This document shows, in pieces, positions 1-8,834 of a DNA stretch of 64,000 nucleotides; position 1 is the stretch's first letter; each line of letters begins with the position of its first letter. The translations under genes were made by a program, and so were the position numbers. The DNA is taken from positions 372,001 through 436,000 of the forward strand of contig JADKCP010000011.1 in the NCBI GenBank assembly GCA_016718805.1. Reading direction: 5' to 3'. The DNA is from Bacteroidota bacterium. GTDB taxonomy: Bacteria > Bacteroidota > Bacteroidia > UBA4408. The notes beneath the pieces were generated by a model that was given only the letters and a program-made list of their open reading frames with translations, was not told the origin of the DNA and did no database searches.

Positions 1-675
1 AATTTTCATTTTACTACAAATTCAGAACATAAGGACCGAGTTGCAAAAATTACCGGTAGTAAAGAAAATATTTTCAATGTTGGAGCATTAGGTATTGATT
101 CAGTGATGAACATGAAACTTTTTACACCACTTGAGTTTAAGAAAAGCTTTCAATATTCTATTGATGAACCGTATATCCTATGTACGTATCATCCAGAAAC
201 CATGCATGTAGGTGCTAATAAAACCAATATTATTGAATTAATTAAGGCTTTTACAAAACAACCAATGAAAGTATTGTGTACACTACCCAATGCTGATACC
301 GAGGGTCAAATAATTCGAAAAAAATTGCTTGAGTTCGAAAAAAAATATCCACAAAAAATAACCTGTTACGAAAATCTTGGACAAAAGGGATATCTCACTG
401 CCATGAAATATTGCAGTATTATGGTTGGAAATACTTCGAGCGGTATAATAGAATCGGCAGCTTTGGGAATTCCGGTTGTAAATGTTGGTAATCGTCAACT
501 AGGCAGATTGTCGAGCAATAATGTAGTGCATGTGGATAACGAAAATGCTGCTATTTTAAAGGGAATAACAGCTGCCATAAAATTAAAAGGCAAAAAATTT
601 AAAGAAGTATATGGCAATGGTGCTGCTGCCAAGCAAATAGTTGCACATCTTAAAACGATTAAAACTCGAAGATAA
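1..675 (+). CDS. neuC: UDP-N-acetylglucosamine 2-epimerase (hydrolysing), NeuC/LegG type, 5'-truncated by window
   Basis: The frame is open from base 1, so only the last ~224 codons are visible and the start lies outside the window. The visible part fits the C-terminal half of the hydrolysing sugar-nucleotide 2-epimerases: a HPET motif near visible residue 64 and the sugar-nucleotide binding stretch GNTSSGIIESAALGIP near residue 143, followed by NVGNRQ-GR, which is typical of NeuC. Family members release UDP and epimerise a HexNAc to ManNAc or, in the legionaminic acid pathway, its 2,4-diacetamido analogue. legB and legC follow on the same strand, so the LegG role is more likely than the sialic-acid role. 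That choice is inferred from neighbours, not from residues. Confidence 0.85.
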   Translation, partial: NFHFTTNSEHKDRVAKITGSKENIFNVGALGIDSVMNMKLFTPLEFKKSFQYSIDEPYILCTYHPETMHVGANKTNIIELIKAFTKQPMKVLCTLPNADTEGQIIRKKLLEFEKKYPQKITCYENLGQKGYLTAMKYCSIMVGNTSSGIIESAALGIPVVNVGNRQLGRLSSNNVVHVDNENAAILKGITAAIKLKGKKFKEVYGNGAAAKQIVAHLKTIKTRR

Positions 676-780
676 TTTTTGTGATGAGAATAAATTTTAA
701 CTTCAACTTAGATAAAGTTATTTCAAATAACAGTTATGAAAGTGCTAAGTAGTTAGATTTTAAAATTAAATTAAATATAA

Positions 781-1767
781 ATGAAAAAAATTTTAGTTAC
801 CGGAGCAGATGGATTCATTGGCAGCCACCTTGTAGAGCAGTTGCTTGAAGAAGGAAAGCAGGTGCGTGCCTTTGTGTATTACAACTCATTTAACTCTTGG
901 GGTTGGTTAGATACTTTAACACAGGAGAAAAAAGACAAGATTGAATTTTTTGCAGGTGATGTGCGCGATCCTTATGGTGTTCGCGCTGCTATGAAGGGCT
1001 GTGATTGTGTTTATCATCTTGCAGCTTTGATTGCAATACCATACAGTTATCATTCACCCGATAACTATGTTGATACTAACATTAAAGGAACTTTAAACAT
1101 AGTGCAAGCTGCAAGAGACTTGAATATTGAACGTGTTTTAGTTACTTCTACCTCCGAAGTGTATGGCACTGCATTACGAGTGCCTATTGATGAAACCCAT
1201 CCAAGGCAAGGACAATCGCCTTATTCGGCTACTAAAATTGGAGCCGATGCAATTGCAGATTCTTTTTACAGAAGTTTTAATTTACCAGTAACAATTGTTA
1301 GACCTTTTAATACTTATGGTCCTCGACAAAGTGCAAGAGCGGTTATTCCAACTATAATTACTCAATTAATGGCCGGTAAAAAGGAAATAAAATTAGGAGC
1401 GCTTCACCCTACCCGCGATTTACTTTTTGTAAAAGATACTGTTAGAGGTTTTATAGCAATTGCTAATAGCCAAAAAACTATAGGTGAAGAGGTAAACATT
1501 GCAACACAGCAAGAAATTTCAATAAAAGATTTAGCGCAAAAACTAATAGATCGAATTAATCCAGCCGCTCAAATTATTTCGGACGATGTACGATTGCGTC
1601 CTGAAAAAAGCGAAGTAGAACGACTCCTGGGAAGTGCCCAAAAAATTAAATCGCTTACCGACTGGACGCCGCAATATAGCCTTGATGAAGGATTGAATGC
1701 TACAATTGATTGGTTTAGCAAGGAAGACAATCGTAAAAACTATAAAGCCGACATCTACAATGTATAA
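781..1767 (+). CDS. legB: NAD-dependent sugar-nucleotide 4,6-dehydratase, LegB family
   Basis: Extended short-chain dehydrogenase/reductase of 328 residues. The Rossmann motif TGADGFIG is at residues 7-14, D60 follows the second strand (GDVRD), the TSTSEVYG stretch is at 122-129 and the catalytic YSATK gives Y148 and K152. The phrases YNSFNSWGWL, RPFNTYGPRQSARAVIPT and the C-terminal YKADIYNV are as I remember them from the LegB branch, which starts legionaminic acid synthesis by making a 4-keto-6-deoxy HexNAc nucleotide. Its stop overlaps the start of legC by 8 bp, so the two are translationally coupled. neuC lies 105 bp upstream. The nucleotide carrier (UDP or GDP) cannot be told from sequence. 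Confidence 0.92.
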   Translation: MKKILVTGADGFIGSHLVEQLLEEGKQVRAFVYYNSFNSWGWLDTLTQEKKDKIEFFAGDVRDPYGVRAAMKGCDCVYHLAALIAIPYSYHSPDNYVDTNIKGTLNIVQAARDLNIERVLVTSTSEVYGTALRVPIDETHPRQGQSPYSATKIGADAIADSFYRSFNLPVTIVRPFNTYGPRQSARAVIPTIITQLMAGKKEIKLGALHPTRDLLFVKDTVRGFIAIANSQKTIGEEVNIATQQEISIKDLAQKLIDRINPAAQIISDDVRLRPEKSEVERLLGSAQKIKSLTDWTPQYSLDEGLNATIDWFSKEDNRKNYKADIYNV

Positions 1768-2896
1768 GTCAAGTATTGATTTTATTAAACAACAATTTCC
1801 CAATCTAGATTTTATTCCATTACATGCACCTGTATTTAATGGTAATGAAAAGAAATACCTGATGGAATGCATCGATTCTACTTTTGTTAGTTCGGTTGGA
1901 AAGTTTGTAGATGAATTTGAATTAAATCTAGCCAAATATACCGGGGCTAAATATGCTGTTGCTGCTGTTAACGGAACAGCTGCCTTACATATGGCAATGT
2001 TGGTTGCCGGAGTAAAGCGCAACGATCTTGTTGTAACGCAAGCATTGAGTTTTATAGCTACTTGTAACGCTATTTCTTATTTATCGGCTGAGCCTTTATT
2101 TATTGATGTTGATATGGATACACTTGGCATGAGTGCAAGCAAACTAAAAGCATATCTAGCAGAAAATACAGAACAAAAAACAGATGGTTGCTATCATAAA
2201 TCAAGTGGGCAAAAAATTTCAGCTTGTGTGCCTATGCATACTTTTGGTCATCCCTGTAAAATTGACCAAATAGCTGCGATTTGTGAAGAATATGGAATTG
2301 CATTAATTGAAGATGCAGCTGAATCAATTGGTAGCACATACAAAAACAAACATACCGGAACTTATGGGAAGCTCGGTGCATTTAGTTTCAATGGCAATAA
2401 AACCATTACTTGTGGAGGAGGTGGAGCAATCATTACAAACGACGAGGCCTTGGCTAAAAAAGCAAAACATCTCACAACACAAGCAAAAATTCCACATCGC
2501 TGGGAATTTAAACACGACTCCATAGGCTATAATTATCGAATGCCGAACATTAACGCAGCATTAGCTTGTGCGCAACTTGAGCAATTAGATAAGTTTTTGA
2601 TCGAGAAAAGAAGCTTAGCGAATCGCTATTCTGAATTTTTTAATGCGGGTGAGATTGACTTTGTACAAGAACCTGTTGATACAAAATCCAATTATTGGCT
2701 TTGTGCTATTTTAATGAAGAATGAGAAAGAAAGAGATAGTTTTTTATCATGCACCAATGATGCGGGCGTAATGACTCGTCCTATATGGACTTTGATGCAA
2801 AAATTGGAAATGTTTAAAAATTGCAAACACGATAAATTAGAAAATTCTCTTTCAATTGAAGCGCGATTAGTAAACCTACCAAGCAGTGCCTTTTAA
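1760..2896 (+). CDS. legC: PLP-dependent sugar aminotransferase, LegC family
   Basis: DegT/DnrJ/EryC1-type aminotransferase of 378 residues. The ATG at 1760 is preferred over the TTG at 1697 because it gives the family N-terminus (FIPLHAPVFNGNEKKYL) and an 8-bp overlap with legB. The PLP-binding lysine is K214 in SFNGNKT, and D185 in IEDAAES contacts the pyridine nitrogen in this family. GGGGAI follows the lysine. The C-terminus RLVNLPSSAF is the usual LegC ending, so the gene looks complete. It would aminate the 4-keto sugar made by LegB. The N-acetyltransferase and the nonulosonate synthase are not in this window and are presumably upstream. Confidence 0.92.
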   Translation: MYKSSIDFIKQQFPNLDFIPLHAPVFNGNEKKYLMECIDSTFVSSVGKFVDEFELNLAKYTGAKYAVAAVNGTAALHMAMLVAGVKRNDLVVTQALSFIATCNAISYLSAEPLFIDVDMDTLGMSASKLKAYLAENTEQKTDGCYHKSSGQKISACVPMHTFGHPCKIDQIAAICEEYGIALIEDAAESIGSTYKNKHTGTYGKLGAFSFNGNKTITCGGGGAIITNDEALAKKAKHLTTQAKIPHRWEFKHDSIGYNYRMPNINAALACAQLEQLDKFLIEKRSLANRYSEFFNAGEIDFVQEPVDTKSNYWLCAILMKNEKERDSFLSCTNDAGVMTRPIWTLMQKLEMFKNCKHDKLENSLSIEARLVNLPSSAF

Positions 2897-3010
2897 ATTT
2901 TAGTTCTTTAGGTAATTGCATATATATCGCGTCATTGTTTAAATTCAATGAAATGTGTTTAATGAATTTTATATCAAACTATTTAACCTTAATCTAGTTC
3001 ACATAACCGC

Positions 3011-3490
3011 ATGAAATCTTATCTAAAACTTACTATTGCTTGTGCTTCACTTTTGGGAGTTTTAAATTGCAGTGCCCAACAAACGAATCAATTGCAAAAA
3101 TCAAATTGGTTAATTGGGACATGGGAAAGCAAAACTAAACATGGAAGTATTTTTGAGGCTTGGATAATGCAAAGTGAAAGTGAATTCAGAGGCAAAAGTT
3201 ATATGTTAAACAAAGCCGACACAGTGGTTTTTGAACAAATTCAGCTACTTGCGGAAAACAACACACTATTTTATATACCTACATTAACCAATCAAAACAA
3301 AGGATTGCCTGTTCGTTTTGCCTTAAAAAGTAGTACAGATTCAAGTTTGCTTTTTGAGAATTCATCGCACGATTTTCCTCAATTAATCTCTTATCAAAAA
3401 ATTGGCGTCGATTCTCTTTTTGCTGAAGTTTCAGGCACCAGCAAAGGTAAAGCAAGAAGTGAAAAATTTAGGATGAAACGCGTAAAATAA
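3011..3490 (+). CDS. Small secreted protein, DUF6265-like
   Basis: A 159-residue protein with an N-terminal hydrophobic signal (residues ~1-22, ending in CSAQQ). Position 20 is a cysteine (LNCSAQ), but the preceding residues are not a good lipobox, so cleavage by signal peptidase I after SA is as likely. The mature part has WLIGTWESK near the start and LLFENSSHDFPQLISYQ with a later DSLFAEVSG, a pattern I associate with DUF6265, a small beta-rich family of unknown function. It stands alone after legC, 114 bp downstream, and is followed by a strong hairpin shared with the convergent gene. Confidence 0.7.
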   Translation: MKSYLKLTIACASLLGVLNCSAQQTNQLQKSNWLIGTWESKTKHGSIFEAWIMQSESEFRGKSYMLNKADTVVFEQIQLLAENNTLFYIPTLTNQNKGLPVRFALKSSTDSSLLFENSSHDFPQLISYQKIGVDSLFAEVSGTSKGKARSEKFRMKRVK

Positions 3491-3725
3491 TTCACTGATT
3501 CACTACATTCCAACTAATAAGTAGATGTTGGATAGAGCTAACTTTTTCATCGAAATTTATTTCTAATAATAAAGCCTCCTATACTTTAGATAAAAGGGTT
3601 ATTTAGTTTTTAAAGTAACATTTAACCTTGGCTATTCAGTAATCTTGAAATTAGTAAAATGATTTGTTAGAAGAGTGAAACCCTGAATATAAAGCTTCAA
3701 GTTTAGAACAAATTTATTTCCAACA

Positions 3726-3756
3726 AAAAAGGCTGTCCTTGTGAGACAGCCTTTTT
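3726..3756. terminator. Bidirectional rho-independent terminator
   Basis: GGCTGTC (3731-3737), a 7-nt loop and GACAGCC (3745-3751), flanked by A5 on the left and T5 on the right. It works on paper in both directions. It sits 22 bp past the stop of the minus-strand CHU_C gene and about 235 bp past the plus-strand DUF6265-like gene. Confidence 0.8.
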
Positions 3757-3778
3757 CATTGCTTAAATTATACTTTGA

Positions 3779-6700
3779 TTATCGTGTTAGAGTAACGTGT
3801 CCTTCATTACTGAATTCCTGTCCATCAACACCTTTTGCTTTAATTACATAATAATATACTCCGTCTTTTGCATCTTTTCCGGTCCAACCTTGAGTAGGAT
3901 CAGTCCATTCAAACACTTTCTTTCCCCAACGGTTGAAAATTATACCACTAAAGGTTTCAATTCCAGGTGCATCTAGTATAAACTCATCATTCACACCGTC
4001 GCTGTTTGGTGTAAATACGTTAGGAACTTTTAATTCAGAAGTTAATGCGCGAATTACTATAACTGCAGTATCAGTACAGCCATTGCTATTGGTTCCAATT
4101 AACGAAACAGTGTATTCGCCAGCAGTATAAAAAGTATGTGAATGGTTACTGTAAACTGTATCAATATCAAAGAAAGTATCACCATAATTCCAGAAGAAGT
4201 TTTGGATACTTGTATTAGATGTATTGGTAAAGTTGATAGTCAATGGTGTTCCACCTTCGAGTGTATCGGCAATAAATGACACATTTTTAGCAGGAATGTA
4301 TACATATACACCAGCTGTATCTGAACAACCGTTTACGGTATCGTTAATTGTTACAATATAATAAGTGGAGGTACTAGGGCTAGCAACCGGATTTATAATT
4401 GTTGGATCAGATAAACCAATAGTTGGTGTCCACGAATAATTGAATCGAGAAGTATCGGCTTTAATACCGCAAACAGAGAAACGTGTATTTGGACGTTTTT
4501 GAGATGGTGTTGCTCCTCCTAAAACACTACAAACCGGGTTACCAAAATTACTGATTGTGGTTGAAGATATGAAGTTAGTTGAAGTATTTTCAACAGCACA
4601 GTTTTGCTGAGTACCGCCAGTATTTGCATCCATACAAATTTCGACAACAAGACTGCTAACTCCATCCCATGCATATGATTGATCGAAATCAATACTATTC
4701 CAACCTTGAATAACATGGAAAGGTTTAGGATGATATACTTCAGCTAAGGCAGTATCAAAATCTGTTGTTAAGGCACTTAAAGTTGAACAATGCATACGCA
4801 CAGTATAGTTGTTGTAGGTAGTTACTGGAGCAAGTGTTTTAACATAAAAAGCAAGTGAATTAATATATCCGCCTTTAATACCTGCTGCTTGCAACTCACT
4901 CGCTCTATAAAGGTATTGTTGTTTAGAATTTAAACGGAAATTCCCAAAAGGTGAAGGGTATGCGGAAGCTAATATGTTCGCAGTATTAGTTGTTGTTCCA
5001 TTTCCTACTTGAGAAATTACAACCGGCATAGTACAGTTAATATTTGAAGGTAATAAACCACAATTTTCAGGTGAGGCCGGCGCAAATTTAATATCCAATT
5101 GGGTAGTATCACCAACACAAAGGGTATCTCCTCCTATTGCAGTACCATCAGCAATATAAGATCCTGAAACATTAACAAAAAGTGTATCGGTTTTGATACA
5201 TCCGTAATTGCTTACACAAATATAAACCACAGTATCAGGACCTATTGCGTTAGCAGTATAGGTGACAACTGTATCGGTAGTGCTATTTAAATTATTTGTT
5301 GCAAATTCTTGCCAATTGGTTGTAATAGTGGTACCTGGAGTAAGAATGGGATTTAAATGAATAATAGCCTGTTGACCTAAACATAAATTCAATTGCAATG
5401 GATTTGGACTTAAGGTATAATCAGGTATTGATGAGACTACTGCAGTATCCGGTAAAAAATTTCCACAACCTCCTGCATTTAATACCTTGACCCAATAAGT
5501 ACCAGCTAAATTCGTATTATAAACAGGGTTGGTGGCATTGGGAATTGCACCCTGAGCATTGAACCATTGGTATGAAAAAGGACCATGTAAAATACTAGAA
5601 TCAACAATGGCTGTTGCATTACCGGTTGTAACCCCATTACATAGTAAGTTTAATACGGTAGTTTGCACTGGCACATAGCTATAGTTTAATATAAATACAT
5701 CCAATTGAGTTTCGCAACCAAGTGCAGAAAGTGAACCCAAAGAAGCTATATAATGTGCACCAATTTGTGGATTAATAAGTTTCAAAGTATCGTCTAAAAC
5801 AGGAGGTACTAATGATATCCCGTTTCCGTCTAACCATTCATATGTAGCATATCCCGGAGGAGCTACGAGGTAACCTATTGTATCATTCGGACAAATAGAA
5901 ACACTTGCTTGTTGTTTACTGCAAGTAGCGTGTACATAAGCATAACCCCAGTGACCTGATAAAGAACAATCACCTGTTGTAAATTCCAATTTTACGGTTT
6001 GTCCAACATAAGACGATAAATCCACACCAACTGAAGTCCATCTCTTTGCAAGAACGGCTCCATTATTAATACTTACGAATGAAGTATCATTTGGATCCGC
6101 AAAAAAGCAAAATTGACCACAGGTATTACCTGATTGAGAATTTACAAGTACACCATTTGAATCAGTAACACTTACAAAGAAAAATGGTTGTTCGTCAAAT
6201 GCATGCGCTGCCGGATTTTCGTAAACTACAGCATATTGATATATTAATTGAGAATTCGCTGGTGTTACTTCAATAAGGTATGTTAATCGTTCAGTTTCAG
6301 CTCCGGTAGCTTGATTTCCTAATCTTGCACAAACTGTATCAGGTCCAGGAGGATCGTATGGAATCATTGGCAATCCGCTAGAAGGATCAATTGCAATAGG
6401 ATCGAAACATCCGCTACCATAAACTATAGTATGTCTTTCAATTCCTGAGGTTGTACCTGGAGGTGTACATCCGGGAACACCTAAAGAATAACCCAAATTC
6501 CATAACGAGGTATCAATCGGATCTGAACATGCTCCCCATGTACTATTTGATACATCACCTAAGCGTCCTGACCAGTTAGTAAAATCTAAATAACTATAAC
6601 CAATATTATCACAAGAAGAAAGTGTTTTATTTACGAATGGAGCAGAAACACTATTGTTTATCCCCATTTTCTTTTTAATATATTTAATTTTTTGCCCTGC

Positions 6701-6940
6701 AACAAATTCACTGATTGCCAGCTCTTTCATGTTTTTTGCACGAAGCGATTTCACCAGTTCGGCCTCATTAAAACCTTCCAGCATATCCTTATTTTGCTCG
6801 AAATAAGCAGCATAATTTCTTTCGTGATCAGAAACTACTTGCTTGGGTTGTGCTACCGCAGCCTTTTTGCTTTGTTGCGCCATAAGCGTTGTAACTGGCA
6901 AGGCAAACAATAAAATAGCAGCAAATAAATTAGTTCTCAT
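3779..6940 (-). CDS. Large secreted adhesin-like protein with gliding-motility C-terminal domain (T9SS cargo)
   Basis: A 1053-residue protein. Residues 1-21 form a signal peptide (LLFALPVTTLMAQQ). The N-terminal part is followed by a beta-rich region with CSDP/CTPPG cysteines, then long Ig-like stretches and a PKD-like module around 885-968 (FWNYGD, HTFYTAGEYTVSLIG). The last ~85 residues are a CHU_C / gliding motility-associated C-terminal domain (VPNVFTPNSDGVNDEF, FNRWGKKVFEW, DGVYYYVIKAKG), the export signal read by the type IX secretion system. The protein should be displayed or released at the cell surface. No catalytic domain is recognised, so adhesion or a matrix role is a guess. A consensus promoter lies at 6973-7002. 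Confidence 0.85.
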   Translation of the reverse strand: MRTNLFAAILLFALPVTTLMAQQSKKAAVAQPKQVVSDHERNYAAYFEQNKDMLEGFNEAELVKSLRAKNMKELAISEFVAGQKIKYIKKKMGINNSVSAPFVNKTLSSCDNIGYSYLDFTNWSGRLGDVSNSTWGACSDPIDTSLWNLGYSLGVPGCTPPGTTSGIERHTIVYGSGCFDPIAIDPSSGLPMIPYDPPGPDTVCARLGNQATGAETERLTYLIEVTPANSQLIYQYAVVYENPAAHAFDEQPFFFVSVTDSNGVLVNSQSGNTCGQFCFFADPNDTSFVSINNGAVLAKRWTSVGVDLSSYVGQTVKLEFTTGDCSLSGHWGYAYVHATCSKQQASVSICPNDTIGYLVAPPGYATYEWLDGNGISLVPPVLDDTLKLINPQIGAHYIASLGSLSALGCETQLDVFILNYSYVPVQTTVLNLLCNGVTTGNATAIVDSSILHGPFSYQWFNAQGAIPNATNPVYNTNLAGTYWVKVLNAGGCGNFLPDTAVVSSIPDYTLSPNPLQLNLCLGQQAIIHLNPILTPGTTITTNWQEFATNNLNSTTDTVVTYTANAIGPDTVVYICVSNYGCIKTDTLFVNVSGSYIADGTAIGGDTLCVGDTTQLDIKFAPASPENCGLLPSNINCTMPVVISQVGNGTTTNTANILASAYPSPFGNFRLNSKQQYLYRASELQAAGIKGGYINSLAFYVKTLAPVTTYNNYTVRMHCSTLSALTTDFDTALAEVYHPKPFHVIQGWNSIDFDQSYAWDGVSSLVVEICMDANTGGTQQNCAVENTSTNFISSTTISNFGNPVCSVLGGATPSQKRPNTRFSVCGIKADTSRFNYSWTPTIGLSDPTIINPVASPSTSTYYIVTINDTVNGCSDTAGVYVYIPAKNVSFIADTLEGGTPLTINFTNTSNTSIQNFFWNYGDTFFDIDTVYSNHSHTFYTAGEYTVSLIGTNSNGCTDTAVIVIRALTSELKVPNVFTPNSDGVNDEFILDAPGIETFSGIIFNRWGKKVFEWTDPTQGWTGKDAKDGVYYYVIKAKGVDGQEFSNEGHVTLTR

Positions 6941-6972
6941 ATTTGTTTTTTTATAAAAAGAGTTAATTGGGG

Positions 6973-7002
6973 CAAACTTAACCTATATTTACGTAATTTC
7001 AA
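6973..7002 (-). promoter_or_regulatory. Bacteroidota promoter for the CHU_C gene
   Basis: On the minus strand: TTG (7002-7000), 19 nt, TAAGTTTG (6980-6973). This matches the TTG / TAnnTTTG consensus of Bacteroidota housekeeping promoters. Transcription would start near 6968, leaving about 27 nt before the ATG at 6940. Confidence 0.65.
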
Positions 7003-7038
7003 AATTCAGCGATAGTGAATTTATTAACTACTAAAAGC

Positions 7039-7067
7039 TTGGCTTTAAAGTGCAATTTATACATTTG
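7039..7067 (+). promoter_or_regulatory. Bacteroidota promoter for the DUF853 gene
   Basis: TTG (7039-7041), 18 nt, TACATTTG (7060-7067), a full match to the TTG / TAnnTTTG consensus. Transcription would start near 7072, just ahead of the ATG at 7085. This favours that ATG, rather than the TTG at 7152, as the ancestral start. Confidence 0.7.
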
Positions 7068-7084
7068 CAAACCAGCTTAAAAAT

Positions 7085-8645
7085 ATGGATACGAAACAAA
7101 ATTTTATTGAAAAACTCACGCTCGATTATTCTTTTAAAGGTGCTTCAATAGTTGTTTGGAGCCGCAATGCTAAATGGAGAATGCATTGTTGGAGAAACCG
7201 TTAAAATACCCTTAAAAACACTCAACCGACATGGCTTAATAGCTGGTGCTACAGGTACCGGTAAAACTAAAACAATTCAAAATCTGGCTGAAGGACTTTC
7301 TAAAAATGGAATTTCCGTTTTAATGATGGATATAAAAGGCGATTTAAGTGGAATTGCAAAAGCCGGAAGCAGTAATCCTAAAATTGAAGAACGCTGTGCA
7401 AAAATTGGAATGAGTTTTCAGCCTAGTGGATTCCCGGTTGAACTGATGACCATTTCACAACAAAATGGAGTGCGTTTGCGTGCTACGGTTTCAGAATTTG
7501 GTCCGGTATTGTTCTCAAAAATTTTAGAATTAAATGATACCCAAGGAGGTGTAGTTGCGCTAATTTTTAAATATGCCGACGATAAACAACTTCCTTTGGT
7601 TGATTTAAAAGACTTTAAAAAATTATTGAATTATATTACCAATGAAGGAAAAGCTGAGATAACCGAAGCTTATGGCGCTGTAAGCACAGCCACCACCGGA
7701 ACCATTTTGCGTAAAATTGTTGAACTCGAACAACAAGGTGCTGAATTATTTTTTGGAGAACGCTCCTTCGATGTAAATGATTTGACCAGAATGGATGAAA
7801 ACGGTAAAGGAGTTATTTCCATCATGCGGCTAAATGATATACAGGATAAACCAAAACTTTTTTCAACCTTTATGTTGAGTCTTTTGGCAGAAATTTATGC
7901 GACTTTTCCTGAAGAAGGCGATCAGGACCAGCCCAAACTTGTTGTATTTATTGATGAAGCTCACCTTATTTTTAAAGAGGCCAGTAAAGCATTGTTGGAT
8001 CAACTTGAAAGTATTGTTAAACTTATTCGTTCAAAAGGGGTTGGAATATTTTTCTGCACTCAAAATCCTCCAGATATTCCGGCAGCGGTATTAAGTCAAC
8101 TTGGTTTAAAAATACAACATGCATTGCGTGCTTTTACAGCTGTTGATAGAAAAATGATAAAACTTACAGCCGAAAATTACCCCATAACTGATTTTTATAA
8201 AACCGATGAATTACTTACCAGTTTAGGAATTGGAGAAGCGGCGATAACCGCATTAAATGAAAAGGGAAATCCTACAATGCTTGTAGCAACTTTACTTTGT
8301 CCACCAACTTCCCGAATGGATGTCTTAAATGAGTCAGAAATAATTGAATTGATTGGAAGTTCTAAACTTGTAAAAAAATACAGTGAAACAATTGATAGTG
8401 AAAGTGCCTTTGAAATTTTGAATGCTAAAATTAAAAAAGCTGTTGAGGAGAATGAAGAAGCACTTGAAAAGGAAAAATCAGTTTCACCTAAATCGAACAA
8501 AACTGAAAAAACAACCTTTGAAAAAATAATTGCTAGTCCGGTTACCCGTAGTATTGGAGTTACAGTAGCCGGTGCGTTAACACGTGGTTTATTAGGCGCA
8601 TTAGGACTTGGAGGAAGAGGCGGAAAAAAGAAATCGTTTTTTTAA
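7085..8645 (+). CDS. HerA-like ATPase, DUF853 (YjgR-type), with a +1 frameshift near codon 22
   Basis: The main frame (from 7152) encodes a FtsK/HerA superfamily ATPase: GATGTGKT (Walker A, bases ~7245-7268), MMDIKGDLSG after it, LVVFIDEAHLIF (Walker B) near 7936, and a glycine-rich C-terminus (LGALGLGGRGGKKKSFF). This is the DUF853 family, a cytoplasmic NTPase of unclear function. In-frame codons upstream of 7152 begin with TAG. However, the ATG at 7085 in another frame encodes MDTKQNFIEKLTLDYSFKGA, which looks like the expected family N-terminus. The two frames join if one base is removed near 7148-7154. I read it as one gene with a single-base frameshift (mutation or assembly error). The alternative is a shortened protein starting at TTG 7152. 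Confidence 0.8.
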
Positions 8646-8834
8646 TTCGTTTTTTTAGTAATTGTGTTTTGCAAAAAATTCTTGGAACGCAGATTATTTA
8701 AGATGATTATGATTTAATAGGACTACCTGCAACCTAGCTTGTTTCAAATTGATTTTACTATTTTAAGAAGCGCATTTATAATCGTGTATTTAAAAAATAA
8801 ATTAGTTTAATATTAATCAACCTTCACTTTACGT

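Noticed and set aside
2307..2525. Plus-strand 72-codon frame inside legC
   Set aside because: It lies within the legC coding frame and has low-complexity, unstructured translation. A shadow frame.
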